Positions 25,949 through 35,721 are shown, counted from the stretch's first letter. The stretch is DNA of 64,000 nt from Gordonia araii NBRC 100433 (GCF_000241265.1 NZ_BAEE01000062.1:1-64000), one strand, 5' to 3'. Notes: generated by a model from the sequence alone, not told the origin. Numbers and translations: made by a program.

Positions 25949-28003
25949 GTGTCGCACTCGGTGACCAATCCGGTGCTCGACGCCGGCGACCTGCCGTACG
26001 GGCTGCCCGATTTCTCCTCGATCTCCGACGCGGATTTCCTTCCGGCCTTCATCGAGGCGATGGCGGCCCACCGCGCCGAGGTCGAGGCGATCATCGCCGA
26101 TCCCGACGAGCCGAGCTTCACCAATACCGTTCTCGCCCTGGAGAAGTCAGGGCAGGCCTTGGCCCGCGCGCAGCGCGTCTTCTACGGTGTGCTCGGGCCC
26201 GACGCGACACCGTCGCGCAACGACATCGCCGCCGAGCTGGCGCCCAAGCTCGCCGAGCACTACAGCGCGATCGCGACCGATGCGCGGCTGTTCGAGCGGG
26301 TGTCGGCCGTGTGGGAGCGCCGCGACGACCTGGCTCTCGAGGTCGACGAGTACCGGCTGCTGGACAAGCGCTACCGCGACGCCGTCCGGTCCGGAGCGGC
26401 CCTCGACGACGCCGGCCGGGACGAGATGCGCCGGATCATCGCGCGGCTGGCCGACCTCACCACCGAGTTCGGCCGCCTGGTCCTCGACGAGGCGAACGCG
26501 TCGGCCGTGGCATTCGACGACGAATCCGAACTGGACGGACTCTCGCCCGGGGCGCTGGCCGCCGCACGCACCAAGGCCCGCGATGCCGGCCGCGACGGGT
26601 ACCTCGTCGCACTCGAACTGCCGACGAGCCAGGCCAGCGTCGCCGAACTCGCCGATCCCGCCGCCCGCCGGCGCGTGTTCGACGCGTCGCTGGGGCGCGG
26701 TTCGCGCGGCAACGAGTTCGACACGACCGGGCTCATCGCCGAGATCGTCGCCTTGCGCGCCCGTCGCGCCGAACTGCTCGGCTATGCCGATCACGCGGCG
26801 TATGTGATCGCCGAGGAGACCGCACCGGATGTCGACGCCGTCGAGGACCTGCTGCGCCGGTTCGCCGGCGCTGTGGCCCCGGCGGCCGCGGCCGAGGAGG
26901 AAGCCCTGCGCGAACTCGCCGGCGACGAGTTCGACGCAGCGGGATACACGTACTGGCTCGCTAGGCACCAGCGATCACAGGCCGCAGCCGATATCGATGC
27001 CTTTGCCCAGTACTGCGGGCTTGACCGAGTGCTGCGGGACGGGGTGTTCTTCGCCGCGCGGCGACTGTACGGTCTGACGTTCACCGAGCGGGACGACCTG
27101 GCGGGTTACCACCCCGAGGTCCGTGTCTTCGAGGTCTTCGACGCCGGCGGGCGCGGGATCGGCCTCTACCTGGCCGACCTGTACGCCCGCCCCACCAAGC
27201 GCGGCGGCGCCTGGATGACCTCCTTCGTCGACCAGTCCCGCGAACTCGGTGAACGCCCGGTCGTGGTCAACGTCCTCAACATCCCCAAACCCGACGACGG
27301 ACAGCCGACCCTGCTGAGCATCGACCAGCTGATGACGCTGTTCCACGAGTTCGGTCACGCGCTGCACGGATTGCTGTCCGACGTCCGGTTCGCGTCGCAA
27401 TCGGGCACATCGGTGCCGCGCGACTTCGTGGAGTTCCCGTCGCAGGTCAACGAGCACTGGGCGCTCCACCCCGATGTGGTGGCCAACTATGCGCGCCATG
27501 TCGAAACCGGCGAGCAGGCGCCGGCGGATCTGGTCGAGCAGGTCCGGGCGACTTCGGGAACCGAGCCGGCCCACGCGACGGTCGAATACCTCGGCGCGGC
27601 CATCATCGACCTCGGGTGGCACCGGCTGAGCACCGCGCAGATCGACGCGCTCGACCTGCCGCGGTCGCCGGACGCGTGGTCGTCGGTGGAGAGTCGGGCA
27701 CTGAACGCTCTCGGAGCCGGCAACCCCCATATTCCGCCGCGCTACCTCAGTCCCTACTTCAACCACATCTTCGCCGGTGGCTACTCGTCGGCGTACTACG
27801 CCTACATCTGGTCCGAAGTACTCGACGCCGCGACCCGCGAATGGTTCGACGCCAACGGCGGTCTCAGCGCCGAGCTGGGCGGTCGGTTCGCCGAACTCGT
27901 CCTGTCCAAAGGGGACAGCGTCGATCCGCTGGCGGCGCACCGGGAGTTGATCGGCGGGACAGCCGACGTGGCGCCGCTGCTGCGGCGTCGTGGCCTGGCC
28001 TAA
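25949..28003 (+). CDS. dcp: M3 family peptidyl-dipeptidase (Dcp-like)
   Basis: 684 aa, normal for Dcp/oligopeptidase A. Zinc motif HEFGH at 466-470, with the third ligand expected in the FVEFPSQVNEHW segment. Removes dipeptides from C termini; no signal peptide, so probably cytoplasmic. GTG 25949 lies 4 bp after the lepA stop, suggesting one transcript with lepA. Confidence 0.93.
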   Translation: MSHSVTNPVLDAGDLPYGLPDFSSISDADFLPAFIEAMAAHRAEVEAIIADPDEPSFTNTVLALEKSGQALARAQRVFYGVLGPDATPSRNDIAAELAPKLAEHYSAIATDARLFERVSAVWERRDDLALEVDEYRLLDKRYRDAVRSGAALDDAGRDEMRRIIARLADLTTEFGRLVLDEANASAVAFDDESELDGLSPGALAAARTKARDAGRDGYLVALELPTSQASVAELADPAARRRVFDASLGRGSRGNEFDTTGLIAEIVALRARRAELLGYADHAAYVIAEETAPDVDAVEDLLRRFAGAVAPAAAAEEEALRELAGDEFDAAGYTYWLARHQRSQAAADIDAFAQYCGLDRVLRDGVFFAARRLYGLTFTERDDLAGYHPEVRVFEVFDAGGRGIGLYLADLYARPTKRGGAWMTSFVDQSRELGERPVVVNVLNIPKPDDGQPTLLSIDQLMTLFHEFGHALHGLLSDVRFASQSGTSVPRDFVEFPSQVNEHWALHPDVVANYARHVETGEQAPADLVEQVRATSGTEPAHATVEYLGAAIIDLGWHRLSTAQIDALDLPRSPDAWSSVESRALNALGAGNPHIPPRYLSPYFNHIFAGGYSSAYYAYIWSEVLDAATREWFDANGGLSAELGGRFAELVLSKGDSVDPLAAHRELIGGTADVAPLLRRRGLA

Positions 28004-28119
28004 TCCAGGCTCTTCGTAAAACCGATTGTGTCGGTCCTCGCGTCATGCGAGTCTGGTCCACTGCCCACGACCGGGCATCCGACACGGGCCAACCAGACAT
28101 AGCGAGGACTGAATTCGCC

Positions 28120-29421
28120 ATGGACGCAACGACTCTCGACGACATCGTCGCCGGTGAGAGCGTCGCGGTGCGCCGTACCATTGAGGTGCTCGCCGCGGTC
28201 TTGAGCGGTGCGGTCGACAAGGCCAAGCCCACCGTCGACGCGTTTCTCACCGAACACCTGGGCGCGCCTCGTCGGGACCTCGCGTCGCACTACGTACGTC
28301 TCTCGCCGTCGACGATGGTGGCGGCCGGTCTGGTCGTCGCCGAGCTGGCCGACGAGCACGGCGCGATCATCGGTCCCGACGAGGACGACGATCCGCCGCA
28401 GTGGGTGCAGCACACGGTCGGCGAGGACGAGTACTCCATCCCCAGCGATGCCACCTTCGCGTTCGCGCCGGGCAACCCGTTCGGGGCGGGACCGCTCGCG
28501 ATCCAGATCACGGCGCATCCCGGGTATGCGCGGAGCCGGATCACGGTCATGGCACCCCACAGCGCCGGTGACGCTTTCCCGGGTGCGGTGGTGAGCGACC
28601 TCACGCATCGCATTCGAGAGCGGAACCCGTTGCGGGGGCGGGTGATCCGCGCGGAATACGACGGCGGAATCGAGTTCTCGGTCGTCGACGGATTCACGGC
28701 TTCGCGCGGCCGCGTCCAGGTGCCCGACGCCGTTTGGCGAGAAGTCGATCTCGCGGTGTCCGCGGTCACCACCCGTTACGAGGCACTGCGCACGGCCGGG
28801 TTGTCGACCAGTCGCGGGCTGATGCTTGCCGGACTGCCCGGTGTCGGCAAGACCGCGGTCGCCCGCACGGTGATGAGCGAGCTCGCCGGGCAGTTCACCA
28901 TCGTGATCGCCGGCGCTTCGGCGATGGCGTACGGCATCGCCGAGATCTACCGTGCCGCCGACGAATTCGGTCCGATGGTGGTACTGCTCGACGATGTCGA
29001 CCTGCACGTCGGCCGACGAGGCGACGGCAACGACGGCGCCCTCGGTGCGCTCCTCGCCGCGCTCGACGGCGCCGACAAGCTCGACCGGGTGCTGACGATC
29101 GCGACGACGAACGACCCCAAGGCGATCGATCACGCGGCCACGCGCGCCGCACGCTTCGATTCGATCGTCGAGATCGAGCCCCCGAGCGACGCTGCGGTGG
29201 CGGCGATCCTGCGCGAGCTGCTCGGCGCCTTGCCGCGCGCCGACGTCGATACGCTGCGGGTGGCGGCGTCGTTCCCCGTCGGTCGCAGCGGCGCGGACGT
29301 CGTCGAGGCGGTGCGCCGAGCCGTCCTCATCGACGGTGCGGAAGTGACGACGTCGACGATGCTCGAGGTGATCGGAGCCAGGGAGTACGCCGCTTCGGTT
29401 CCGGTGGGCACTTACCTGTAG
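28120..29421 (+). CDS. AAA+ ATPase with novel N-terminal region
   Basis: 433 aa. Residues 1 to about 225 match no family I recognise; the AAA+ module has Walker A GLPGVGKT (238-245), Walker B LLDDVD (289-294) and sensor 1 in TIATTND. The C-terminal part is short. Classic-type AAA domains with variable N termini remodel or degrade proteins. ATG 28120 follows an AGCGAGGA site. An ATG at 28045 is possible but gives a weak N terminus. Not part of the mycobacterial synteny I recall, so accessory. Confidence 0.85.
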   Translation: MDATTLDDIVAGESVAVRRTIEVLAAVLSGAVDKAKPTVDAFLTEHLGAPRRDLASHYVRLSPSTMVAAGLVVAELADEHGAIIGPDEDDDPPQWVQHTVGEDEYSIPSDATFAFAPGNPFGAGPLAIQITAHPGYARSRITVMAPHSAGDAFPGAVVSDLTHRIRERNPLRGRVIRAEYDGGIEFSVVDGFTASRGRVQVPDAVWREVDLAVSAVTTRYEALRTAGLSTSRGLMLAGLPGVGKTAVARTVMSELAGQFTIVIAGASAMAYGIAEIYRAADEFGPMVVLLDDVDLHVGRRGDGNDGALGALLAALDGADKLDRVLTIATTNDPKAIDHAATRAARFDSIVEIEPPSDAAVAAILRELLGALPRADVDTLRVAASFPVGRSGADVVEAVRRAVLIDGAEVTTSTMLEVIGAREYAASVPVGTYL

Positions 29422-29514
29422 TCGCCCGGTTCGATCGACGGCTGCGAGGACTATGCTCGGGTGGCGGCGCGGAGCCGCTTTTCGATCACGCTGATTCGTA
29501 ACGAGAGGGACGCG

Positions 29515-29811
29515 GTGTCGGGGTTTATCGCCTGGTGGGACGGCGTGGAGGAATGGCTGATCAGACTGCCGTTCGTGCCGCAACTGCTCGTGACCCTCGT
29601 CGTCGTCGTGCCGGTGGCGATCGTCGCCGCGATGGTGCTCTCGGTCGTCGTCGACGCCGTCACCGACGTCGCCGCGCGTCTCGGCAGTGCCGTGTCGACC
29701 GCATGGAATTCGCAGGTCAGGACACGTGGAGGTGGCGCGGCCCCGGTGCGCACCGCAGAAACTGAGTCGTCGTCGGATACTGCCGACGGGAAGGTTGAGT
29801 CGTCGTCGTGA
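29515..29811 (+). CDS. Small membrane protein upstream of sulfate importer
   Basis: 98 aa, one predicted membrane helix at about 24-46, hydrophilic Ser/Thr/Glu tail. GTG 29515 is preferred because GAGAGG lies 6 bp upstream; GTG 29461 is also in frame. Function unknown. It precedes a 25-residue membrane peptide and then subI; the position resembles Rv2401/Rv2401A in M. tuberculosis. Confidence 0.65.
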   Translation: MSGFIAWWDGVEEWLIRLPFVPQLLVTLVVVVPVAIVAAMVLSVVVDAVTDVAARLGSAVSTAWNSQVRTRGGGAAPVRTAETESSSDTADGKVESSS

Positions 29812-29885
29812 AGCGTTCGCCCGTGACCTGGGCCCTGGTTGGCCTGATGGCCCTCGTCGTCATCGCCTGGTTCGTCATCGGCTAG
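29808..29885 (+). CDS. 25-residue single-helix membrane peptide
   Basis: GTG 29808 overlaps the preceding TGA (GTGA), and the ORF ends in TAG at 29885. After a KRSP start the peptide is almost entirely hydrophobic (WALVGLMALVVIAWFVIG), a single membrane helix. Translational coupling to the 98-aa membrane protein supports expression. Similar tiny membrane proteins occur at this locus in related genomes (inference from memory). Confidence 0.6.
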   Translation: MKRSPVTWALVGLMALVVIAWFVIG

Positions 29886-29889
29886 CACA

Positions 29890-29914
29890 GGCCGGGGTGC
29901 CGTGCACCTCGGCC
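29890..29914 (+). terminator. Hairpin between small membrane gene and subI
   Basis: GGCCGGGGTGC and GCACCTCGGCC form an 11-bp stem with one G-U pair around CGT. It lies 4 bp after the small-ORF stop and before the sulfate importer promoter region, so it probably ends the upstream transcript. Confidence 0.6.
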
Positions 29915-30005
29915 GGAAACCCGTCCGCGCGCAGGTGCGGAACGGGCCTCCAGCCTTGTTAGGTTGTTGCCGGTCCGACAAGCGACGACAGGTGGAGGAG
30001 GCCCG

Positions 30006-31133
30006 GTGAGAACGACAACCCAGCGGCGCCCATGGGTGCCGCGCACGGTGCGCGCGCTGGTTGCGGGTGCTGTCGCCGTGACCACCGTGCTGGGGATGAC
30101 CGCATGCGGCGGCGGCTCGACCGACGAGCCGGGCGGCGAGGACATCTCCTCGGGCAGCCGGCAGCTGAAGCTGGTGGCCTACGCGGTGCCCAAGCCGGGC
30201 TTCGACAAGATCATTCCCGCCTTCCGGGCGACGCCCGAGGGTCGCCACATCGGGTTCTCCCAGAGCTACGGCGCCTCCGGCGATCAGTCCCGCAAAGTCG
30301 CCCGGCGCGTTCCGGCCGACGTCGTGAACTTCTCGGTGGAGCCCGACATCAGCAGGCTGGTGAAGGAGGGCGTCGTCGACGAGGACTGGAAGACGCAGGC
30401 GCCCAACAACAGCACGCCGTTCGGTTCGGTCGTCGCCCTCGTGGTGCGCAAGGGGAACCCGAAGAACATCCGCGACTGGGACGACCTGCTGAAGCCGGGC
30501 GTCCAGGTGATCACCCCGAATCCGGGCAGCTCCGGTTCGGCGAAGTGGAACCTGCTGGCGCCGTACTCGGCCAAGAGCGACGGCGGTCGCAACCCGCAGG
30601 CCGGGTTGGACTATGTATCCAAGCTCGTGCGCGACCACATCACCGTGCAGCCCAAGTCCGGTCGCGAAGCGACCACCGCTTTCGAGCAGGGGCAGGGCGA
30701 CGTGCTGATCAGCTACGAGAACGAGGCGATCATGCTCACCCGGGAGAGCACGGAGCAGCGGCAGCAGGTCGAGTATGTGATTCCGCCGCAGACCTTCAAG
30801 ATCGAAAACCCGGTCGCGGTTGTCAACACCAGCACCGACAAGCCGGCGGCGAAGTCCTTCGTGAGCTTCCTGTTCACCCCGGAGGGGCAGCGGTTGTGGG
30901 CTCAGACCGGTTTCCGCCCGGTGATCCCCGAGGTGATCGAGGAGACCGCGTCGTTGTTCCCCGGACGGATCGAACGCCTGTGGACCATTGCCGAACTCGG
31001 CAAAGTCCTCGGTCAAGGCACCGCGAACGAGAACGACGGCAAAGACCTGACCGGCTGGAAGGCGGTCGACACCGCACTGTTCGGCTCGAAGGGCGCGATC
31101 ACCCAGATCTACAACACAGGAGGCCGCAAATGA
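30006..31133 (+). CDS. subI: Sulfate ABC transporter substrate-binding lipoprotein
   Basis: 375 aa. Signal peptide with lipobox MTAC at 31-34, so Cys34 is lipidated and anchored outside. The mature part is a type-2 periplasmic binding fold of the sulfate/thiosulfate family (FSQSYGASGDQSRKVARR; later PNPGSSGSAKWN). It delivers sulfate to CysTWA. GTG 30006 follows AGGAGG. ATGA overlap with cysT. Confidence 0.95.
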   Translation: MRTTTQRRPWVPRTVRALVAGAVAVTTVLGMTACGGGSTDEPGGEDISSGSRQLKLVAYAVPKPGFDKIIPAFRATPEGRHIGFSQSYGASGDQSRKVARRVPADVVNFSVEPDISRLVKEGVVDEDWKTQAPNNSTPFGSVVALVVRKGNPKNIRDWDDLLKPGVQVITPNPGSSGSAKWNLLAPYSAKSDGGRNPQAGLDYVSKLVRDHITVQPKSGREATTAFEQGQGDVLISYENEAIMLTRESTEQRQQVEYVIPPQTFKIENPVAVVNTSTDKPAAKSFVSFLFTPEGQRLWAQTGFRPVIPEVIEETASLFPGRIERLWTIAELGKVLGQGTANENDGKDLTGWKAVDTALFGSKGAITQIYNTGGRK

Positions 31134-31984
31134 GCACGGGTGTCGTCCCGGACGCCGCGCCGCCGCGGGGTTTCCTCGGCCGGTCGCGGACGTTCACCGG
31201 TGTGTCGCCGCTGGGCGTCGGTACCGCCTGGCTGTGGTTGAGCGTCATCGTGCTGCTGCCGCTCGCCGCGATCGCGGTGCAGTCCTTCGGCGGAGGCTGG
31301 AGCGGACTCTGGGGTGCGATCACCGAACGCAACGCGATCGACGCGCTGCTGATCACGGTCGGCGTCTCGCTGGTCGTCGCCGTCATCAACGTGGTGTTCG
31401 GCACGCTGATCGCGTGGGTCCTGGTGCGGGACGACTTCCCGGGCAAGGGATTCGTCAACGCGATCATCGACCTGCCGTTCGCCCTGCCGACGATTGTCGC
31501 CAGCCTCGTGCTGCTGTCGCTGTACGGGCCGAACTCGCCGATCAACATCCAGCTGAACGCGACGAAGCCCGCGCTGGTGATCGCGCTGACCTTCGTCACC
31601 CTCCCGTTCGTCGTACGTCAGGTGCAACCGGTGCTCTTGGAACTCGACAAAGACGTCGAGGAGGCCGCTGCCGTCCTCGGTGCGAGCAACCGGGTGACCT
31701 TCACGAAGGTGGTCTTGCCGGCCTTGCTGCCGGCGATCCTGACCGGTGCCGGACTCGCCTTCACCCGTGCGATCGGCGAATTCGGTTCGGTCGTGCTGAT
31801 CGGCGGCAACGTCCCGGGCGACACGCAGGTCGCGTCGCAGTACATCCAGCAACAGATCGAGATCGACGAGCCGATCAACGCGGCCGCCGTCTCGGTGGCG
31901 CTGCTGTTCATCGCGTTCGTGGCGCTCTTCGTGCTGCGAGTCGTCGGGCGTCGGCAGTCCGTGCGAGAGGAAGAAGACCGATGA
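31130..31984 (+). CDS. cysT: Sulfate ABC transporter permease CysT
   Basis: 284 aa, six membrane helices, with the ABC coupling loop EEAAAVLGASNRVTF. Start ATG 31130 overlaps the subI stop; AGGAGG lies 6 bp upstream. Forms the channel with CysW. ATGA overlap with cysW. Confidence 0.95.
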   Translation: MSTGVVPDAAPPRGFLGRSRTFTGVSPLGVGTAWLWLSVIVLLPLAAIAVQSFGGGWSGLWGAITERNAIDALLITVGVSLVVAVINVVFGTLIAWVLVRDDFPGKGFVNAIIDLPFALPTIVASLVLLSLYGPNSPINIQLNATKPALVIALTFVTLPFVVRQVQPVLLELDKDVEEAAAVLGASNRVTFTKVVLPALLPAILTGAGLAFTRAIGEFGSVVLIGGNVPGDTQVASQYIQQQIEIDEPINAAAVSVALLFIAFVALFVLRVVGRRQSVREEEDR

Positions 31985-32895
31985 AGGTTTCCCCGCTCAC
32001 GCGCTACACGCTGCGCACGATCGCGCTGGTGTACCTGTTCGTGTTGCTCGTCGTGCCCGTCGGATTGATCTTCTGGCGGTCGTTCGAGCACGGCTTCGGG
32101 CAGTTCTGGGAGTGGATCACCACCCCGGCCGCGATCGCCGCGCTGCAGCTCAGCCTGTTGATCGTGGTGATCGTCGTGCCGCTGAACGTCATCTTCGGCG
32201 TCGCGACCGCGCTGGCGCTGGCCCGGGGCAACTTCCCCGGCAAGGGGCTGCTGCAGTCGGTGGTCGACCTGCCGTTCGCGGTGTCGCCGGTGGTCGCCGG
32301 TGTCGCGCTCATCCTGCTGTGGGGTCACGGCGGTTGGTTCGGCGGCGTCGAAAGCCTCGGATTCAAAGTGATCTTCGGCTTCCCCGGACTGGTACTCGCG
32401 ACGCTGTTCGTGACGCTCCCGTTCGTCGTCCGCGAGGTCGAGCCGGTGCTCCGCGAGATCGGCACCGAGCAAGAGCAGGCCGCCGCGACCCTCGGCGCGA
32501 GCGGGTGGCAGACGTTCAGCCGGGTCACGCTGCCCGCCATCCGCTGGGGTCTGACCTACGGTGTCGTATTGACCATCGCCCGCTCGCTGGGTGAGTACGG
32601 TGCGGTGACCATGGTTTCCTCCAACTTCCCGGGTGTCTCGCAGACGTTGACCCTGCTGGTCCACTCGCGCTACACCGACGACTACAACGAGTTCGGCGCC
32701 TATACCGCGGCGACGCTGCTCATGCTGGTCGCGATCCTGGTGCTGGTGGCCATGACGCTCATCGAGCGCCGTGTCCGCAACCGCTACGCGGAGGCCAGCG
32801 AATCGACGTCATCGTCGGAGATCGTCGCCGAGGTCCCCGACGGGCCCGCGGCACTTGCCCCACAACTACCCGCGCATCACAAGGAAGGCGTGTGA
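31981..32895 (+). CDS. cysW: Sulfate ABC transporter permease CysW
   Basis: 304 aa, six helices, coupling loop [15 protein letters not shown], partner of CysT. Its C-terminal tail of about 40 residues is hydrophilic and slightly longer than usual. Ends 1 bp before cysA. Confidence 0.95.
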   Translation: MKVSPLTRYTLRTIALVYLFVLLVVPVGLIFWRSFEHGFGQFWEWITTPAAIAALQLSLLIVVIVVPLNVIFGVATALALARGNFPGKGLLQSVVDLPFAVSPVVAGVALILLWGHGGWFGGVESLGFKVIFGFPGLVLATLFVTLPFVVREVEPVLREIGTEQEQAAATLGASGWQTFSRVTLPAIRWGLTYGVVLTIARSLGEYGAVTMVSSNFPGVSQTLTLLVHSRYTDDYNEFGAYTAATLLMLVAILVLVAMTLIERRVRNRYAEASESTSSSEIVAEVPDGPAALAPQLPAHHKEGV

Positions 32896-32896
32896 C

Positions 32897-33889
32897 ATGT
32901 CCATTTCGGTAATCGGGGCCAATAAGCGCTACGGCGACTTCGCTGCCCTCGACGACGTCTCGCTCGACATTCCGGAAGGCTCGCTGACATCCCTGCTCGG
33001 CCCGTCCGGCTCCGGCAAGTCGACATTGCTGCGCGCCATCGCCGGGCTCGACAGCCTCGACTCCGGAACGGTGATCATCAACGGCACCGACGTGTCGTCG
33101 GCCTCCCCGCAGAAGCGGGACATCGGGTTCGTCTTCCAGCACTACGCCGCGTTCAAGCATCTCAACGTGCGCGACAACATCGCCTTCGGCCTGAAGATCC
33201 GCAAGCGCCCGAAGGAGGAGATCGACAAGAAGGTCGACGAATTGCTCGACATCGTCGGTCTGACGGTCTTCCAGAAGCGGTTCCCGGCGCAACTGTCGGG
33301 CGGTCAGCGTCAGCGCATGGCCCTGGCCCGCGCGCTGGCCGTCGACCCGCAGGTGCTGCTGCTCGACGAGCCGTTCGGCGCGCTCGACGCGAAGGTCCGC
33401 GAAGACCTGCGCAAGTGGCTGCGCCGCCTGCACGACGAGGTGCATGTGACGACGGTGCTGGTCACCCACGACCAGGCCGAGGCGCTCGACGTCTCCGACC
33501 GCATCGCCGTGCTCAACCAGGGCAGGGTCGAACAGGTCGGCTCGCCCGATGACCTGTACGACCGTCCGGTGAACCCGTTCGTCGCGTCGTTCCTCGGGTC
33601 GACGGTGCGGGTCAACGGCGAGCTGGTCCGTCCGCACGACATCCGCATCGGCCGCAATCCGGAGATCGCCTTGCCCGGTGGCGATGCCGACCTCGACACC
33701 GGAGTGGTGAAGGCGACCGTCCAGCGCGTCGTGAACCTGGGCTTCGAGACGCGCGTCGAGTTGCTCGCCTCCGCCACCGGCGACGAGTTCGCGGCGCAGA
33801 TCACCCGGGGCGACCAGAACGCGTTGCACCTCCAGCCCGGTGAGACCGTGTACGCGCGCGCGACGAAGGTGGCCGCCTTCGACGGCTAG
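32897..33889 (+). CDS. cysA: Sulfate ABC transporter ATP-binding protein CysA
   Basis: 330 aa. Walker [10 protein letters not shown] (35-43), signature LSGGQ (133-137), Walker B VLLLDEP, then an H-loop THD. A C-terminal TOBE-like regulatory domain follows. Energises sulfate uptake through CysTW. Last gene of the importer operon. Confidence 0.96.
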   Translation: MSISVIGANKRYGDFAALDDVSLDIPEGSLTSLLGPSGSGKSTLLRAIAGLDSLDSGTVIINGTDVSSASPQKRDIGFVFQHYAAFKHLNVRDNIAFGLKIRKRPKEEIDKKVDELLDIVGLTVFQKRFPAQLSGGQRQRMALARALAVDPQVLLLDEPFGALDAKVREDLRKWLRRLHDEVHVTTVLVTHDQAEALDVSDRIAVLNQGRVEQVGSPDDLYDRPVNPFVASFLGSTVRVNGELVRPHDIRIGRNPEIALPGGDADLDTGVVKATVQRVVNLGFETRVELLASATGDEFAAQITRGDQNALHLQPGETVYARATKVAAFDG

Positions 33890-33900
33890 CCACGTCCCGT

Positions 33901-34016
33901 CGAGCGTGCCCGGATTCTCGCCGAGCGTGCCCGGATTCTCGCCGAGCGTGCCCGGATTCTCGCCGAGCGTGCCCGGATTCTCGCCGAGCGTGCCCGGATT
34001 CTCGCCGAGCGTGCCC
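33901..34016. repeat. 21-bp tandem repeat (5 full copies plus 11 bp)
   Basis: Unit CGAGCGTGCCCGGATTCTCGC repeats perfectly at 33901, 33922, 33943, 33964 and 33985, then 11 bp at 34006. The unit is longer than most simple repeats and copies are identical, so it is recent. It fills the gap between cysA and the esterase. No spacers, so not CRISPR. Confidence 0.95.
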
Positions 34017-34034
34017 AGTGCGTAGGTTTGGAGT

Positions 34035-34958
34035 ATGGCCGAGCCCGACGACGAGACCGCAGCCGTACTCGCAGAGATCGATCTGCTCCCGCGACTCCAC
34101 GAGATGACGCCGACGCAGGCCCGTGCCGCGTTCGACGTCATCTGCAAGCGGTTCGGAGTGCAGCCGGTCGGCGTCGCGGCGATCGACGACCGCGTCGTGC
34201 CCGGTCCTGCCGGCGACATCCCGGTGCGGGTCTACACGCCGGACGGCGAGGGTCCGTTTCCCGTCCTCGTCTACTTCCCGGGAGGCGGCTTCGTGGTCGG
34301 CTCGCCCTACTCGGTGCACGGACCGTGCACCGTGTGGGCGCGCGACGTGGGCGCGGTCGTCGTGTCCGTCGACTACCGAAAGGGTCCGGAGGCGCCGTTT
34401 CCGGCCGCCTTCGACGACGCCGTCGCCGTTACGACCTGGATCGGCGAACACGCCGCCGGATTGAACGGCGATCCGTCGCGGATCGCGGTCGCCGGGGACA
34501 GCGCGGGAGGGAACCTGTCGGCCGTCGTCGCTCTCGATGCCCGCAATCGGGGCGCATCCGGGCTGGTCGGGCAGGTGCTGATCTACCCGGCGACCGACAT
34601 CACCAAGAAGTACCCGTCGGTCGACGAGAACGGCGAGGGCAAGTTCCTCACCAAGGCCCTGCTGCGATGGTTCGGGGAAAACTTCGCCGCCGACCCGTCG
34701 GATTGGCGGGCGTCGCCGATCCTCGTCGACGACCTAAGCGGCGCGGCACCGGCGTTGGTGATCACCGCCGAGTGCGATCCGATGCGCGATCAGGGCGAGG
34801 CCTACGCCGAGCGCCTGGCCGAGGCGGGTGTCGAGGTGCGGGCGCGTCGCTACGACGGGCAGATTCACGGCTTCGTCGCCAACCTCGCCGGTGCGCTACC
34901 CAGGGGACGCGAGGCCATGGATGACGTCAGCGAGTTCTTGCGGGCGCGCTTTCGGTAG
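34035..34958 (+). CDS. Alpha/beta hydrolase, HSL-type esterase
   Basis: 307 aa. GDSAGGN carries the nucleophile serine; acid and base are in ECDPMRDQ and QIHGF. The family's oxyanion motif HGGG is replaced by PGGG in YFPGGGFVVG. Two Gly of the oxyanion hole are kept, so it may still be active. Start ATG 34035 is 18 bp after the tandem repeat. The gene's last 32 bp overlap the sirohydrochlorin chelatase gene tail to tail. Confidence 0.85.
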   Translation: MAEPDDETAAVLAEIDLLPRLHEMTPTQARAAFDVICKRFGVQPVGVAAIDDRVVPGPAGDIPVRVYTPDGEGPFPVLVYFPGGGFVVGSPYSVHGPCTVWARDVGAVVVSVDYRKGPEAPFPAAFDDAVAVTTWIGEHAAGLNGDPSRIAVAGDSAGGNLSAVVALDARNRGASGLVGQVLIYPATDITKKYPSVDENGEGKFLTKALLRWFGENFAADPSDWRASPILVDDLSGAAPALVITAECDPMRDQGEAYAERLAEAGVEVRARRYDGQIHGFVANLAGALPRGREAMDDVSEFLRARFR

Positions 34959-35721
34959 CTTCCTCCCGATCGGGTCCGCGTTTCCCGACGGGATTGCGTC
35001 GGGATGTGCGGATCGGTGCGGGAGGAATGAGCGCGACGATCGCCCCGACGACGAGTTCGTGCGAGCCGAGGGCCCCGGCGATCGGGCTGCCGGGGGCGTG
35101 TTCGTCGATGAGCGCCTCGACGCGCTCGGTCAAGAGCCCGGGGGAGAGGAAGTACGGGAGGCCGACGACGCGGCCCGCGCCTGTCGTGCGCAGCCGGTCG
35201 ATGGCGTCGCGCAGCGCGAACCCGTCCGGGCCGAGTTTCGTCGCGAACACGACCTCGACCGGATGACCGAGGTGGCGGCCCAGTTCGGCGCCGCGCCGCC
35301 GGGCGGCATCGTCGGAGCGCTCGTCGGAGGAACCGACCGCGTACATCACGATGCCGTCGCCGGTGCGCAGGCCCGCGGCGCGCACTCGGTCGGCGAGAGA
35401 GCCGGTGAGGTCGGCGGATCCGAGTACCGGTGATTGCGTCATCTCTACCGCAGGCCACCGCCGCCGGGCGGCGTCGAGGAGCACCGGCAGGTCGAACCGG
35501 CTGTGGTAACCGTCGCCGAGAAGCAGGGGAATGACGGTGACCGGCTCGCCGGTCTGGGCGAGCTCGTCGAGCACGGTGCCGACCAGCGGCTCGTTGAGGT
35601 CGAGGTAGGCCAACTCGACGCGCGTCGTCGGCACCGCGGCGCGTACCGCGTCGCGAATGCCCGTGACCCTCAGGGCGAACCGGGAGTCCCGGCTGCCGTG
35701 CGCGACGAGGAGGACGCTCAT
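34927..35721 (-). CDS. Sirohydrochlorin chelatase (CbiX/SirB-like)
   Basis: 264 aa. MSVLLVAHGSRD at the N terminus and a second half LGDGYHSRFD and PYFLSPGLL mark the chelatase superfamily. It inserts iron in siroheme synthesis, the cofactor of SirA in the same operon. Equivalent to Rv2393 (che1). Starts on ATGA overlap with cysN. Its C-terminal 40 residues are basic and may be a tail of no function. Confidence 0.88.
   Translation of the reverse strand: MSVLLVAHGSRDSRFALRVTGIRDAVRAAVPTTRVELAYLDLNEPLVGTVLDELAQTGEPVTVIPLLLGDGYHSRFDLPVLLDAARRRWPAVEMTQSPVLGSADLTGSLADRVRAAGLRTGDGIVMYAVGSSDERSDDAARRRGAELGRHLGHPVEVVFATKLGPDGFALRDAIDRLRTTGAGRVVGLPYFLSPGLLTERVEALIDEHAPGSPIAGALGSHELVVGAIVALIPPAPIRTSRRNPVGKRGPDREEATESAPARTR

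Noticed and set aside
27616-28119. N-terminal extension of the AAA ATPase into the M3 peptidase end
   Set aside because: Open frame only by chance over the peptidase gene; composition Arg-rich. ATG 28120 has a ribosome binding site.
33901-34016. Possible CRISPR array
   Set aside because: Units are directly adjacent with no spacers; a tandem repeat.
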